Shown in pieces: positions 8,930 through 20,945 of a stretch of 64,000 nucleotides of DNA (positions are counted from its first letter, which is position 1; every line of letters starts with the position of its first letter). The stretch is from Icerya purchasi (taxonomy: Eukaryota; Arthropoda; Insecta; Hemiptera; Monophlebidae). The translations under genes and the position numbers were made by a program. Where the stretch lies: NCBI GenBank assembly GCA_039619475.1, contig CM077116.1:274040758-274104757 (forward strand), given 5' to 3'. The notes under the pieces were generated by a model that made no database searches, was not told the origin of the DNA, and saw nothing but the letters and a program-made list of their open reading frames with translations.

Positions 8930-11040
8930 TCTTGCCTCATGTTTCAGGAAGCTTTCAAAAGAGTTTAGTTAACAAACGTCTCTTTTGGGTGGCTCGACAA
9001 CAGCAATCTGTTGTCTAACAATATATTCGGTTTTCGACCTGGACGTAGTCTTTCGGATTGTATCAGCGTGCTGCTATCGGATGTTTACGTCATTTATTAA
9101 TAAAAAATTCTTAATTGTTGCTTTTATTGACATATTAGTTGCTATTGTTAGCGGTCATCTTCCCACACTCTTGGACATAATGGTCTTAATTAAAAATTCC
9201 TGTCAACTTTGCTTCTCTTATTATTACTGTCTTTCAACGCAGAACTATAATTATTCCTTCTCCTTTCTACCCTCTCACAAGGGCAATCTCTTGAGAATTA
9301 CCTTAAGATTCCTGTTGTAGAACTTACGCTCTTTAATATTTACTTTATATCAAAATCACTTCTTTTAGTCTTAACTCTACTTCACTTTTTTTTGCCAACA
9401 GCGTTCTCATTCTGCTACATCTAGTTAGCCAACTTCCGTTTTCAAAACTTTCTAATATTACCAGAAACTGCTCTTTCTAATATTCATCGTTCTATTTCTC
9501 ACTCAAATCCTCGTCTGTTGTCTTTACTGTTCGTCCTTTTGATCGTTCTTTTCAGTTCTTTTGTAAATTCTTTTCGCTATTTAGGTATCTTTCTTGACGG
9601 TCGTCTTTCCTTTCATAGTCACGTTAATCATTTTTATCCATCCTTCCTTAAAAAGCTCAATCTGTTCAAAGCTCTTTCTCCGACTAATTGGGGAGGGAAT
9701 CTATGTATCCTACTTATGTGTTTAATAAATCCTTTATCCGTTCTACCCTGGATTACTGCTGCTTTATTTATGGGAATTCCTCCAAGTCTCTTTTTTCAAA
9801 ATTAGATCGCATTCAAAATGTCCATCTTCGTCTCTGCTTTGGAGTCCTGAAATCAACACCAGTTTCGATTGTCTTCGCTGCATTCCATATTTCTTTTCTC
9901 TTTATTTGTAGATCCTACTAGTGGTAATGCTTGTTTATTCCTCTTCACTTGTTTCTTCTTACTCCTCTTTCCTTCATAAATGGTAATTTAATAAAACTAA
10001 AATTTAATCCCTTATTTCTTTTGGTCTTTATCAATTTTCACCATCTATTTATCGTCATGACAAACTTCCTTATTTCTCTTTCAGTTCTTCCAGTTTTCTT
10101 CATCCTATTTTAAATGTGTTTCTTTATCATTCGATTTTAAATCTGTCCCTCAACATGTCACCAGAGTTGAATTTTCTAATACTTAGGTTCTCTTTTTCCT
10201 ACATAACTTTCAACACTGATGGTTCAGATCGGTCAAATGGAGTTGGTACATCCGTTTCTTATCCTATCTTAAATTATTCTGAATCTTTAAACTATCTTCC
10301 TTTTGCTCAATTTTCTAGGCGAAACTATTACTGTATTCTACGTGTTGTTCTTATTTCCTCGTTAATTAGTTTCCCACAAAGTGCTCATAATCTCGGATTC
10401 TAAAAGTGTCTTACAGGGTATCACATCTAACCATAGTGCTCCGTCTTCCGATTATCCAATACTTCTCATACACTCATTCATGACCTTTTCCTCATTCATT
10501 CGATCGAGATCGATCTTATCGATTTTCTATAGATTCCCGACGTCATTTAGACACTAAGCGTAATAAATAAGTGAATATTCATTAGCCCGTTTATCGGTTT
10601 CCAGGGGCAGATTTTTGGACACATTTTCAGTCCTAAATATTATTCTTCCTTCCTCAGTCGCTCATTCTCAATTATGGCTCAACTCTCATTTTTTTTCATT
10701 GTCTAATTCTTTCTCCTTTTACATTTCTATTCAGCTATCTCTTTCTCCTCATCCATTGTTCCTAGGTTTCCCCTCTCTTAAATGCTCCACAATCGCAGCT
10801 ATTTTTCGCCTTCGCTTTAATCATAGTTTCATTCCTGCATCATTTTTTCAACGTCCATCTTACTCCAATTTGTTCTTTTCATCCCCATTTCACATACATT
10901 CCTTGCGGTATTGATTATATTTTATTTGACTGTTTCATCTTTTCTGCTGAGCAATCCCGTCTTTACATTCCTCTTCTAAAACTCGGTATTCTTAGTCCTT
11001 ACATTCTCTCATTTTCTTTTACTTTGTTATTTCTGTTCAT
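8930..11040 (+). pseudogene. Family P non-LTR element: RT and RNase H, heavily decayed
   Basis: Pieces in order on the + strand, in shifting frames: NNIFGFRPGRSLSDCIS (about 9020-9075, RT), LTLFNIYFIS (9330-9360, after the RT active-site region), FRYLGIFLDGRLSFHSHV (9570-9625), STLDYCCFIYGNSSKS and LDRIQNVHLRLCFG (9735-9845, RT thumb), FNTDGSDRSNGVGTSV (10,210-10,255, RNase H first Asp), the SDSK region (10,390) and a C-terminal segment (10,770-11,000). It aligns piece by piece with the better kept copy at 63,077-64,000. Many stops and frameshifts. The sense strand is markedly pyrimidine-rich. The clade is uncertain; the RT thumb plus RNase H order fits the I, LOA or R1 groups. Confidence 0.8.
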
Positions 11041-11499
11041 CTTAATTTTTAAGGTATTTTTTTATTTAAAAAAAAAAAAAAGGGTACGAAAAAATGGTAA
11101 AAAATGGTCATGCTATTTATGTTCACACTCGGATAAAAACTACTAATTTTCAATCTTTCTGAGGGGTGTGAGGTGTTCACATAGCAGAGACACATATAAA
11201 AGAAGTATATATTCTTTGTGCAATTGATTTCGTATGAAAATTGCGACCTCTAAGATATACACAAACTGCTCAGTCGGATGGCGACCTACAATGTGCGGCA
11301 GCCGATATCTCCGTTAATTTTCGAAGGAAATTTTTGAAACCTTCAGAATATATAGTCTTAAATATATGCACCTATAAAGTGACCTCTCAATATCAATAAA
11401 TTATATAAATTCTCTTTATGTGTTAAAAAAATTTCATGAAAATCACTGCAAAAACGCCAAACTACACTTATTGTTAAGGAAAGGACAGAGGATAAAAAT

Positions 11500-11835
11500 A
11501 AGTCGAGACCTATAAACGGGCTAATGAATAGCCATTAATTGATCACGCTCAGTGCCTAAATGACACCAGGAATCCACAGAAGGTTGATCACGATCAGGTG
11601 AATGAGAAAAAGATCGTGAATGTATGAGAAGTGATGCATAATTGGAAGAGCAGTATGGTTAGATGTGATATAGCCTGTAAAGCACTTTTTGATTATGAGC
11701 ACTTTGTGGTAAACTAATTAATGAGAGAACAAAGAAAAAAGCGCGCAGAATTGCAATGGATTCCGCATTAAAAATTGAGCATAAGAGGAGGACATATTAA
11801 CAAATGGCATTTAATAGCAACAACTGAAATATACG
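11500..11835 (-). pseudogene. Family P fragment, inverted
   Basis: The reverse complement matches 10,300-10,600, including the GTGCTCATAATC, CACATCTAACCATA and CATTAGCCCGTTTAT words. It covers the middle and end of RNase H only. With the preceding copy it forms a decayed inverted pair across about 1 kb. Confidence 0.75.
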
Positions 11836-12755
11836 ATACATGCAGGGAGTCGTTGGAATTTACTTAATATCCGGACATTGATCACCAAATAAGTCCGGAG
11901 TGTATGGGATGTTTCCGGAGAAACGTTTCCAAAGCTAAACATAGTTAATATATATTCAGTTTTGTCGTTATCGGAATGTGCGGTGTTCACTCATTTATTA
12001 ACTATCGATAAATCGGGTGCGTACAGTTTTGATCTAATTTAATCTTGATCTATCGAACTTTTAGCTCAATCGGTTTTTAGTTAAGAAAACAGAACATTTC
12101 AGAACGAAAACTGTTCATCACCAGGATACGCACACAGGGAGTGCTTTGGGCGGTACACTAAAATTAGTAACAGAAGCGCCCGTAGTCTGTGCACATATGC
12201 TATTCTTCATGCGCGCCTGAAATGCGCACGGAAAAGGAACCCAAAAAAAAAACAAACAAAACAGGAAAAGTACTAATCAGTCAGACTTGAAATTAGAGAT
12301 GTACCCGGAAATTGATTTGCCGGAGCAGCACCGCCCGGAGCAGTTCTTTGAAATGAACAGTGATTTTTGCTGCTCCTCCGGAACATTTGCTTCGAAACAA
12401 AATTATTATATTTTTACCCTCACAGCTGACATATGAAACGTTTAATTAGTGGATAATAAAGATCAATATTTTTTCAAATAATTAGAAATATCATTATATT
12501 AAAGATTTATTAAATTCGCGACTATGTAGAAATTAAAAAATTTAGTCACTTATGTGTTAACTGCGCCCCAAAATTTTTATTAGAAGAAACTATGTTTTAC
12601 AGTGAAATTAAAAATGTAAATATTTTTAAAACAGTACTTGATACGTTTTCAAGAAATAGAAATAAATGTTAATCGTATGTATAACTCATTTCAATGCAAC
12701 AACCAAAAAAAGAAAAAAAAAATTACTCTTTCCAATATTTATACATGCGTCTTGC
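11836..12755. other. Intervening sequence, no gene
   Basis: No coding similarity seen. A locally GC-richer word block at 12,296-12,400 (repeats of CCGGAGCAG) might be an old element end, but I find no matching partner. Confidence 0.4.
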
Positions 12756-12790
12756 TTAACCCTTTCACTGTCAACATTGATCTAAGCACT
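12756..12790 (-). other. Probable piggyBac terminal repeat with TTAA
   Basis: TTAA at 12,756-12,759 is followed by CCCTTTCACTGTCAAC, the type of end seen in piggyBac elements (TTAA plus CCC). It lies on the 3' side of the broken transposase. I could not find a matching end on the other side up to 15.7 kb. Confidence 0.5.
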
Positions 12791-12975
12791 ACGCGCATGT
12801 GCCATCATATTTAATTAATCTTATTCATATTTTTTATAAAAATATGTGGTCGTTATTGCATTATTTACAATAAATTATATTTTTTTTAACAAAAAAAAAC
12901 AAAACGCTGGAGGCGCGTTGTCAGCACAGCACAAGAAATATCCGTTCGATATTTTTGGATATATTCTCAGAAAAA

Positions 12976-13215
12976 AATAAAACAATGTTTTCTTACATAT
13001 AACGAGTAAACAAGTTAAATATAAAAAAAATATATATATATTCCTATAATGGCTAAGAACAAAAAAATACAAAAGTCAAACTCATGAAATTATTAAAAAA
13101 AATAAAACAAAGTTTTCTGCACATAACGAGTAAACAAGTTAAAGATAACAAAACAATATGTATTCTTATAATGACTAAGAAAAAAGATACAAAAGTCAAA
13201 CTCATAAAATTATTT
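12976..13215. repeat. Imperfect 125-bp tandem duplication
   Basis: Two units starting at about 12,976 and 13,101 share AACGAGTAAACAAGTTAAA and ACAAAAGTCAAACTCAT words at the same offset. It lies just 3' of the piggyBac transposase remnant. Confidence 0.8.
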
Positions 13216-14937
13216 GTGGAAATCTCTAAAACACGGTGTCAAACAAAAGGCCGGGCTATGTAGGACACTGGGACAAAAATAAACATCTTTTCTAATTTTT
13301 CTGCTGTCCCAACAATTTTTACATCTTCTCCTTTTAGCATTTCCTTTTTCATCTTTTGGACAATATTCAGGCAGATGATGTATTAGGGGCTGTTTTTGCG
13401 GTTTTGGAGGCGGTGGCCCTAACAAATCTTCTATCACAGATAGTCTTTAATCGTAGAAATTTATTTTATTATTGTTTTTGCATTGTTTTTGTAAATAAAG
13501 TGTGAATTTATAAGCATTATTTGGAATATATGTGTATTTCTAGTTTTTTGTACCACCTTAGTGTTTTTTGATCACGAGGGTAGTAACTGAGCATCCGATC
13601 GTTTAGAGCAATACCATCCATGAACTTATTATATTCAGTGATAAACTTTGGTCTTTATTGAACTATGAATTTTTTTTGATGCAGTCTCTATCATTTTTCC
13701 GCTAAATTCACTTGAAATGCAGAGCACTTCCCGCCGATCGTTCCATTTGCAAACACAAATTCCATCAGGAGTATACTGACAAGAATACTCACCTTTTTCT
13801 AATTTTTTAGCCAACACATTTTGTGGATTACCAACAGGATTGGCTCTGAGGGTGCCAGTTGAATATGTTTTAGCCTGTAATAATTGTTCTGACAGGCCAA
13901 CATTATTGTAAAAATTGTCCATGAAAATAGCATGGTCAGCACCAAATTTATTTTCCATCAGCTTTATGACGATTTTTTCTGTGTGTTTCGAACCTCCTAC
14001 ATCTGGATCAGTCGAACCTGCGTATACCGCTATTATTTGAACCATTCCAGTGGATTCCGCCAGTACATATAGTTTCATGCCATACTTATGTCTTTTTCCT
14101 TGTATATACTGACGAAAAGAGAGTCGGCCCTTCCAAAGGACCATTGATTCGTCAAGTGCTAACTCTCTACATGGATAATAAATCATTTCCATTCTAGAAT
14201 TTAAAAAATCTATAAGGGGTGCTATTTTAGAAAGTTCTTTTTTTGTTCGTCCGGTTAATTTTGGTTAAAGTGCAATGCACGTAAGACGAGCAAAACCCGA
14301 TTTCTACTCATAAAAGTTGAAAACACTGGAATGTTGAATAAGTAATGAGTTTTCCAGTAATCGTTGATTCGGTTCATTCTTATAGTTCCCATATGGAACA
14401 GTAAGCCAAGAAATATTTTGAACTCTTCTTTTGTTATGTCTTTCCATTGTGTTATTCTACTTTTGTCTCGAAAGTTCTGTGATCGAATTTCAACTGCATA
14501 ATCGTTGAAATTCTGAATCACCAATTGATAAAAATTCTTATCGGCTAACAAGTGAAAATAGTCAATAGGATTATGTTGGTCTAATGGAATCTTTAAACCA
14601 GCAGCTCTGGTAAATGGGATTCTATCTACCCTAGGCGAATCTTGAGTTCACGTCCGAAAATATCCATCACTTGGTGGATTTGTTACCCCACAGGAGGCTC
14701 TTCTGAAATAGAAGATGCACTTGACGATTGAGAAGTATGGGGCCCAATCGGTGATTCAGTACGCAATACTTCTTCATCCTCATCGTATTCATCTGAATCA
14801 TTATCTTCTAAGAATGTCACATCGTCATCAGGTTCCTCTAATATCTGAAGTAATTCGGCGTCTGTCACTTTTTTGGAGTACGTTTTTTTTTTTGCGATCG
14901 GGTGGGAAAGACCCGCTTCGCAATCCTCATTGTCCAT
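13210..14937 (-). pseudogene. piggyBac transposase remnant
   Basis: Start ATG at 14,937 (MDNEDCEAG...), then an acidic Ser-rich N-terminus (EEPDDDVTFLEDNDSDEY). The DDE_Tnp_1_7 region follows: DYFHLLADKNFYQLV (about 14,520-14,570), WKDITKEEFKIFLGLL and YWKTHYLFNIP. A frameshift near 14,258 is followed by the 14,192-13,635 frame with ALDESMVLWKGR (catalytic Asp14 of that frame) and AIFMDNFYNN (Asp92). A frameshift near 13,640 leads to YNKFMDGIALNDRM, the segment of the third acidic site, followed by more breaks. The last piece (13,437-13,210) is the Cys-rich C-terminal domain, RRRCKNC...CFRDFH. Domains are in the right order, but at least three frame breaks make it inactive. Confidence 0.92.
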
Positions 14938-15662
14938 TTTCAATCGATCAACAATTCTAGAAGAAAACAAAACATTTTTAATTATTATCCATTACAGGTG
15001 TTTTTGATTATTCAATTGGGAGCAAAAACACAAAGCATGTTAAAATTTGAGATATTTGTAGAAAAAAAAATTTTCAACTTATTTGCCTGTAAATTAGCCT
15101 ACGAAAGTGCAATAGTGACAATTACAGAAAGGGAATGCGTGTATAAATATTTACGCGCAGAACTTGAATTAATGAAATATAGTAGAGGGGAACGCAATTG
15201 CGTAGGCAAGTAGAATATAGGTACATCTTCGTTGTAAAATGCGAGTTTTGCAGGGACAATATACCGACATCTATAAAATGTATCTTATTTTGTACGTATT
15301 AAAAAAAAAATAATAATTATCTACGGCAATAATGATTTACTTACCTCAAATATTTACGTATCTAATAACGCACAATTAAGATCACAAGAAAACTAAAAAT
15401 TCCGGAACCGTCACTACTTTCGACAAGGTCACAATGTTTATTCTGTTCCGATCTTCAATCAACTGATTCTATTCAGTGCCTACGACATAATATCACCGGA
15501 TATTTCCATATAACAACAACGCGATAGCCGCGTGACTGGCACATGGCTGAATAGCTTCAGTTCAGGTCAGTATCGTTTCAATCTTCAAGCAACGAAGATT
15601 TACGTACTCTGTGTACAGTCCAAAAATATAGAAATTTTGAGTGAATATTTTATTTCTTAAGT
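14938..15662. other. piggyBac 5' flank, no gene
   Basis: The upstream side of the piggyBac remnant. A 103-codon frame at 14,902-15,213 (+) overlaps the transposase start antisense and shows no motif. No TTAA terminal repeat was identified. Confidence 0.4.
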
Positions 15663-15900
15663 GTAAAATGGATAAAAAAGAGTAACAAAGGAAGTGATGT
15701 GCGTTCAGATAGACAAAAAGAAAAAAGAACATTTAGACTGTCAGGCGGGACTCGGATTGAACGCTCTGAAATCCGAGCTTTTGATGCTTCAAAGGAAGCT
15801 AGGACTGCTCGTCTAGTTTTAGAATTTCAGGAAATGTACAATTTGAAGTAGCAGAAGGTCCATTGTATGGAATCGCCGATTAAGAAAATGTAGGTATAAC
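15663..15900 (+). pseudogene. Small Lys/Arg-rich coding-like remnant, unrecognised
   Basis: ATG at 15,668 (MDKK) is followed, after a 1-base shift in the A run, by about 55 open codons: SNKGSDVRSDRQKEKRTF, then RIERSEIRAFDASKEARTA and LVLEFQEMYNLK, a TAG, and QKVHCMESPIKKM. Amino acid composition is charged and looks more like protein than the surrounding AT-rich translations. GTAGGTAT right after could be a splice donor, which would make this an exon. I do not recognise the family. Confidence 0.25.
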
Positions 15901-16766
15901 GTACCACCGTTCTATGACAATCAGACTGCCTGAAACTTTACTTGAAACTTTCGGAACTTGAAACGCGTTTTTCTCGAAACTACTTTTTCCAACACGGTCG
16001 ACATGATATCTCAAGTTCTAATAAACCGATTTACTTGAAATTGGATATATTGATCTTCTTTATATATTCCTCTATAGCCCCTACCAGAATAAAGGCGACA
16101 TTTTGAGTTTTACTATTTTTAAAAAATTTATAAAGTCAAAAATCAGGTAAAAAACCGACCTATTTTTTTCCAAACATTCACCATTTTACGAGAAATGTTT
16201 TTTTCTTCTTCTCTGTGGTAGGGGCTATAACCACATCCTTACTCATTAAGAACCGTTTGTTTTGTTTTTTTCTGTTTCAGACGACTAGAAGGGTTGGAAT
16301 CGTGTCGACCAAGACAAACCCGTTTTTTTTACCCCTCCACTTCATTAGCCGGTAACTTTGTGAATTTTGAATTTTTCTTTTTGATCATTTTTTTGTGTAT
16401 TCTTAAAACACGAATAAATAAATGGGGTAAAAAAATGGATGGTAAACATATTTATTATTATTTTTTATTTAGCTTGAAAAAACCTCCTAAATTCGTGCCT
16501 CTAGACTAGAATACCGCCTTAACCAACTATCATCATCTTGCGCTAAAGGAATATTAATGAAATTGTAATCTTTGCGTGATAATTAGGCAGACTTTACGCA
16601 ATAAACGTGTATAATGATTTTGTATTTAATGCCATTTCCGCTATCACAGGCTAGCTACTAACCGCTGAAATTTTAAGGAGCAAAAAAAATTGAAAACTTA
16701 CGAAAATAATATTAGTTGCATTTACAAAAAGCAATAAATACAAGTTTTGTATTTATTGTTTACTTA
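15901..16766. other. No feature found
   Basis: AT-rich DNA with poly(T) runs. Nothing coding or repeated is recognised. Confidence 0.4.
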
Positions 16767-17105
16767 TGATATGCCAGAGACAGAAGATGCACTACTAGCA
16801 ACATTCAATGACGACATGGCAATTATGGCAACGCACGAGAACCCAGAAAAGTCCACAGAAAATTTACAAGGTGTGCTAAATAAAATCATTGATTGGCCGA
16901 ATAAATGAAAAATAGTAATAAATGAAAATAAAAGTAACCACATTATTTTTACAAAGAGAAAAATTGTACGTAACAAATATCATATATCTATAAATAACAA
17001 ACAAATACAAACATATTCATCTGTAATATATCTTGGAAGTACACCTAGATGAAACACTTACGTGACTTCATCATATCATAACAGAACTAAATTTGAAAAC
17101 AAAAA
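16767..17105 (+). pseudogene. Jockey-type reverse transcriptase, palm piece
   Basis: The frame reads DMPETEDALLATFNDDMAIMATH, where FNDD is the RT active-site motif usually written FADD in Jockey elements. LQGVLNKIIDWPNK, a TGA in place of Trp, INENKSNHIIFTKRK and SVIYLGS follow. The catalytic Asp pair is present, but stops occur at the Trp codon and near 17,050. The RT continues at 17,728 after an I-like insertion. Confidence 0.85.
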
Positions 17106-17727
17106 ACTCGCTTCCAAATAGTCTTCGTATGGACTCCAAGTCATAGAGGAATTCCAGGCAACGAATCAGTGGACCAAGCTGCCAAAGAAGCAACCTATAT
17201 ATTTCAACCCTGTTCCAGACATTCCAATACCGACGGCGGATTTTAAGAAACATGTTACTCGTTGTCTAGATAAAAAATTCCATGACACGTGGCTGGAAGT
17301 TCCATCAACAAATAAATTCAAAAGAATTAAACATCGTTCAGTGCCATGGTTAACCTCAACTAGATGCAGCCGAAGAGAGGAAACGGCCCTTTGTCGGGTT
17401 CGCATTGGCCATACTGCTATCACACATTCATTCCTTCTAAATAAGGATGTTCCTCCTCAATGTGATTACTGCACTGCTTCGCTGACCGTTCAACACCTGC
17501 TTATCGATTGTACGAAATTCAAAACGGCGCGAAAAAAATTCGCTCTGCCTTCATCACTTACAGAACTTCTTGGTGATGATGAAAGGATAATTTCCAGACT
17601 TTTCGGATTTCTTAAGGAATCACATCTGCTACAGTTACTATAATACATCTTTACCGTGCCTCTAGCCTAGTCGCTGTATACGGCACGTTAAATTCAATTA
17701 AAACAAAAAAAAAAAAAAAAAAGACAA
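17106..17727 (+). mobile_element. I-like non-LTR fragment inserted in Jockey RT
   Basis: Starts with the end of an RNase H domain, QIVFVWTPSHRGIPGNESVDQAA (about 17,117-17,185), where His and the final Asp are intact. After a frameshift comes the C-terminal module: REETALCRVRIGHTAITHS and CDYCTASLTVQHLLIDC (C-x2-C...H...C), with stop at 17,641-17,643. A 3' hairpin (17,655-17,687) and a poly(A) run at about 17,705-17,722 complete the 3' end. It splits the Jockey RT between the YLG segment and the thumb. It is 5'-truncated. No clean target duplication was found. Confidence 0.85.
17655..17687 (+). other. 3'-terminal hairpin of I-like element
   Basis: CGTGCC (17,655-17,660) pairs with GGCACG (17,682-17,687) around the loop TCTAGCCTAGTCGC... 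. The loop resembles those at 20,159-20,192 and 41,895-41,928 (both minus). Confidence 0.75.
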
Positions 17728-18190
17728 CTTCATTGGTTACTGTTCCCAATTACATATTTCAAATAAAATATTACTATACCGCATGGCATTAAAACCGATA
17801 TGGTTGACGCAGCTGAATTATGGGTATGCGCTTCCAAAAGTATAGTGTGGATAGAATACAACGCTATCATCAAAATAAAGTGCTACTACCCAATGATCAG
17901 GAGCACCATGGTATGTGTACAACCAAACACTACATCAAGATTGACAAGCGAAATATGTTACAGAAGAAATAAAGCTGGCGGTTAAAAATCACTTGTCGAA
18001 GTTGAAATGAAAATGCTTTCGCAACGAATTTACTACAACGACCAGCAAGTTGCAACAGGTTGAAAAGAAGAAACGTTATTGACCTAGCGTGATTATTCGA
18101 TAAATAAATTCGGGACCGGATGATGATCTTGAAATTCACGATCTTATTAACTTTAAAATCTAGTAAATGACTACATAGTCAGTTCTAGAT
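17728..18190 (+). pseudogene. Jockey-type reverse transcriptase, thumb piece
   Basis: Reads LHWLLFPI, then LLYRMALKPIW, followed by pieces matching the usual Jockey tail: APWYVYNQTLHQD, VTEEIKLAVKNHLSKL and VEKKKRY. Several frameshifts and stops. It continues the RT at 16,767-17,105. Confidence 0.78.
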
Positions 18191-20158
18191 GTGAAGAAGA
18201 AAAACAAAAAAAAAAAAAGTTGCATTTACAAAATCTGCGCACCGCAGAAATTGGAAGAAAATCCACCCTGAAGCTTTTCTTCGTAATCTCCTCATCAAAT
18301 TGGAAAAGCGAAATTATTCACATCTACCGTCGCGCGATGTCAGGTAATTTTTAATCTACTCATTATAAATTTTACGCTGAAAACGTTTTAAAAATTAATA
18401 CGACGTTAATTAATAAATTAGTTCCAAGTCTAGCGTGATTTTTGGCAGACAAACAATCTTTTTCCAGTGTTCGGTCTTCCTTAAGAATTAAACTTGCGAT
18501 TGCCTACTTGTTTTGTATGAGACAATAACGTACACTAGCGGAATCGAGCCAGTAGCCAGTTTATTAAATTTTACGTTATCCTCATTTTCGTTGGCTTTTT
18601 TTTCCCTACATCCCCTTCTTCTTCCATAGTTTCCAATTGGGCGTATAATAATTTTCCAATCGTTTTACGATGATTGCCGCTGTACTACTCGTAAATTTCG
18701 GTAAATAAATTTTCGCTTGTCAGATTATTTTCCGAATGATCCCCGTCTAAATGTCGAGAAGATATATAGAGTGGTGCCGTAACATTCTTAAGTATAATTT
18801 TCGCTTGCACTGATGTCACGGAAATTTCTCGGAAGAGATCGGTAAAAGAAAAAAGTATACGTACGAGTGCATTTAAAAAAAGGAAATGATTTTCTGGACG
18901 CTAATTATACCGCGGCATGAAAGAGTTTGTTTTTCTTCTTCTCTTTTGGCGTCGAGCTCTTTAGAAGAGACATACAAAGTAAACAAGATAATAAAACGAT
19001 TACTGAAAACGGCAGATCAAAAACCGGGCCAGCTAATAGTTTTATAATTTATATTCCATTTCAAATTTTATACCACTTTTTCACTATTCGGCGCCGCGCT
19101 GAGATGGTCGTGTCAGGCCAGAGAAGAACGGCTCTCAGAAAAGGGACAGGCCACATACTGCGCGACCAACCTGCGCATCTGCATGAAATAAAATAAAATG
19201 CAAAAAAAAAATCACCTAAACGAGTTTTTTTTTCTTTTTTCTGTTTTTTTTTTTTTCTTTTTTCTTTGAAACAAGTATCGGACAGTATAAGCCCTTCTTC
19301 GGAATTTTTAATGGGCTACCGCGCTAATAATGTTTCTGTAATGTCCTTCAACTTTATTTGAGCAACTAGCCGAGCCGAAAAATTAAATCATTAATTTACC
19401 GAAATTTACGAGGGGACCTCTGAAATGGTTCTATTATTTAATAATCGATAAATTTTACGCTGTCCGGACGGGCCTTTTTTTATCTCGCATCGGAAGAACA
19501 GTTCTAGATAACAAATTTGAAGACAAATATACCCGGAGAATTGGGATTTACACAAACTTTTTTATCTGTCGGCGACTTGTAGTTGCTCCCCGTAATTGAA
19601 ATGAAAAGTATATATTTACGCGAAATTAAACAGTTTATAAATATTTTAATAATGGACCTGCAGTTTTTTTCGTATTTTCTCTTTGTTTTTTTTCGGTTTT
19701 TTTTTTTTTTCTTATATAATAATGTATATTCACAGAACAAAGCGGATTATACTGAAAACAAAAATTTAATAATGGAACAAACAGAGGCAAACAATTCACT
19801 TTTCAAGCATTTAAGAACACGTACTAAAAGTTCATTTTCTACCGGGGGCGATTTTAATATTATTTATAAGGAAATAACATCTTTTTTTGATTTTTCATCA
19901 GCGAACCACTACTATTTTAGCCTAGGGTCTATGAAATCAACCGATATATACGAGAAATATTAATAGGAGATGGAAAAAGCGTATTTTATTTAGGGCATTT
20001 GGTTAAGGTGTGATTAAGAGAGTCAAGATCTGAAGAATACAAAAATATGTCAATCTGTCTCAGAATACAATAACAAAAAAAAGCAAAAAAAAACAAAAAA
20101 CAGTCCGATCTGTTCCTTTTAAACGCTTAAACGGTTTTTTCTTTTACCGGTCGTTTTA
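18191..20158. other. No gene; host-like spacer
   Basis: Mixed-composition sequence with poly(A) and poly(T) tracts (19,200-19,265; 19,685-19,712). Open frames of 60-126 codons have no motif. No inverted or direct repeat boundary was seen. Confidence 0.4.
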
Positions 20159-20192
20159 CGTGCCGTGTACTGCGTCCTAGGCCAGAGGCACG
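20159..20192 (-). other. Isolated I-like 3'-terminal hairpin
   Basis: On the minus strand, CGTGCC...GGCACG surrounds the loop TCTGGCCTAGGACGCAGTACA, closely like the hairpin at 17,655. No coding part is recognisable upstream (20,193-20,900), so this is a short 3' stub or an old copy whose body has decayed. Confidence 0.65.
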
Positions 20193-20945
20193 TTTTTGGG
20201 AAAAGGGTTTGGATCTGTAAAAACAAGTTAGTTATTTTGAGGAATGTTAGAAGGTTTTGGACGTTCCTTTGGGAGTCAGAAAGAATATTAAGGGGAGGGG
20301 GGTGAGAGAAAACTCGAGGATATTTCTATGGGATTCGAAACATTATGAGTATGTATTGGATGGAGATGAGTACGTTACGAGTTGAACATATTGGAACCGA
20401 TCGGTGATTGAGAAGATGACAAGTTTTTTTCTCCTTTGTATGTGTACTTTTGGGGGTCTTCTTGATATTCCGTAATTTTTTGATTATTTGCTCTAGTTTC
20501 GCGGATGTTTACGGGAAAAAGGTGGTAAAAAACGGAAACACGCTTGACGCTCTAGCGATGACAGCTGGAACGTATCCGAAATACGTAGAAAAATAAGTAC
20601 TATTAAACCAAATAAATATAAGATATAAGTTTATTGGGAAGGAGCAAATCTAGTGCAAACAGGTATTAAGGAAATAACTTTGGGAAGTTCAAGTTGAACT
20701 AGAAGAAAAGAACCAACAGAGGTTGAAACAGGTACCTACAGAACGCAGCGTTGTAAGTACCTCTGTCGTCACTTTCTTTCCGGTGTTTGAAATCGCGCTG
20801 ACATTTTTCAGTTTTCTTGATAATCATTTTAATACGGTGTTCCATTGTAGAATTATGTCCTCCCATATTTCTTCTTAATTAATGTAACATTATATACACT
20901 TTATTTTCAAGACTTTACTAGAGTGGTAAGGCGAGTTCTCGCAGG
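20193..20945. other. No gene recognised
   Basis: Possibly the decayed body of the I-like stub. Nothing can be supported. Confidence 0.35.

Noticed and set aside
11905..11945. GAGAAACGTTTCC resembling the hammerhead GAA plus palindrome
   Set aside because: No CUGANGA-like core or stem II precedes it and no stem I pairing is possible.
12296..12400. TAGAGATG start with CCGGAGCAG repeats, like a hAT end
   Set aside because: No inverted partner or 8-bp duplication found.
15120..15640. Search for the other piggyBac end (GGGTTAA)
   Set aside because: No sequence complementary to CCCTTTCACTG next to TTAA was seen.
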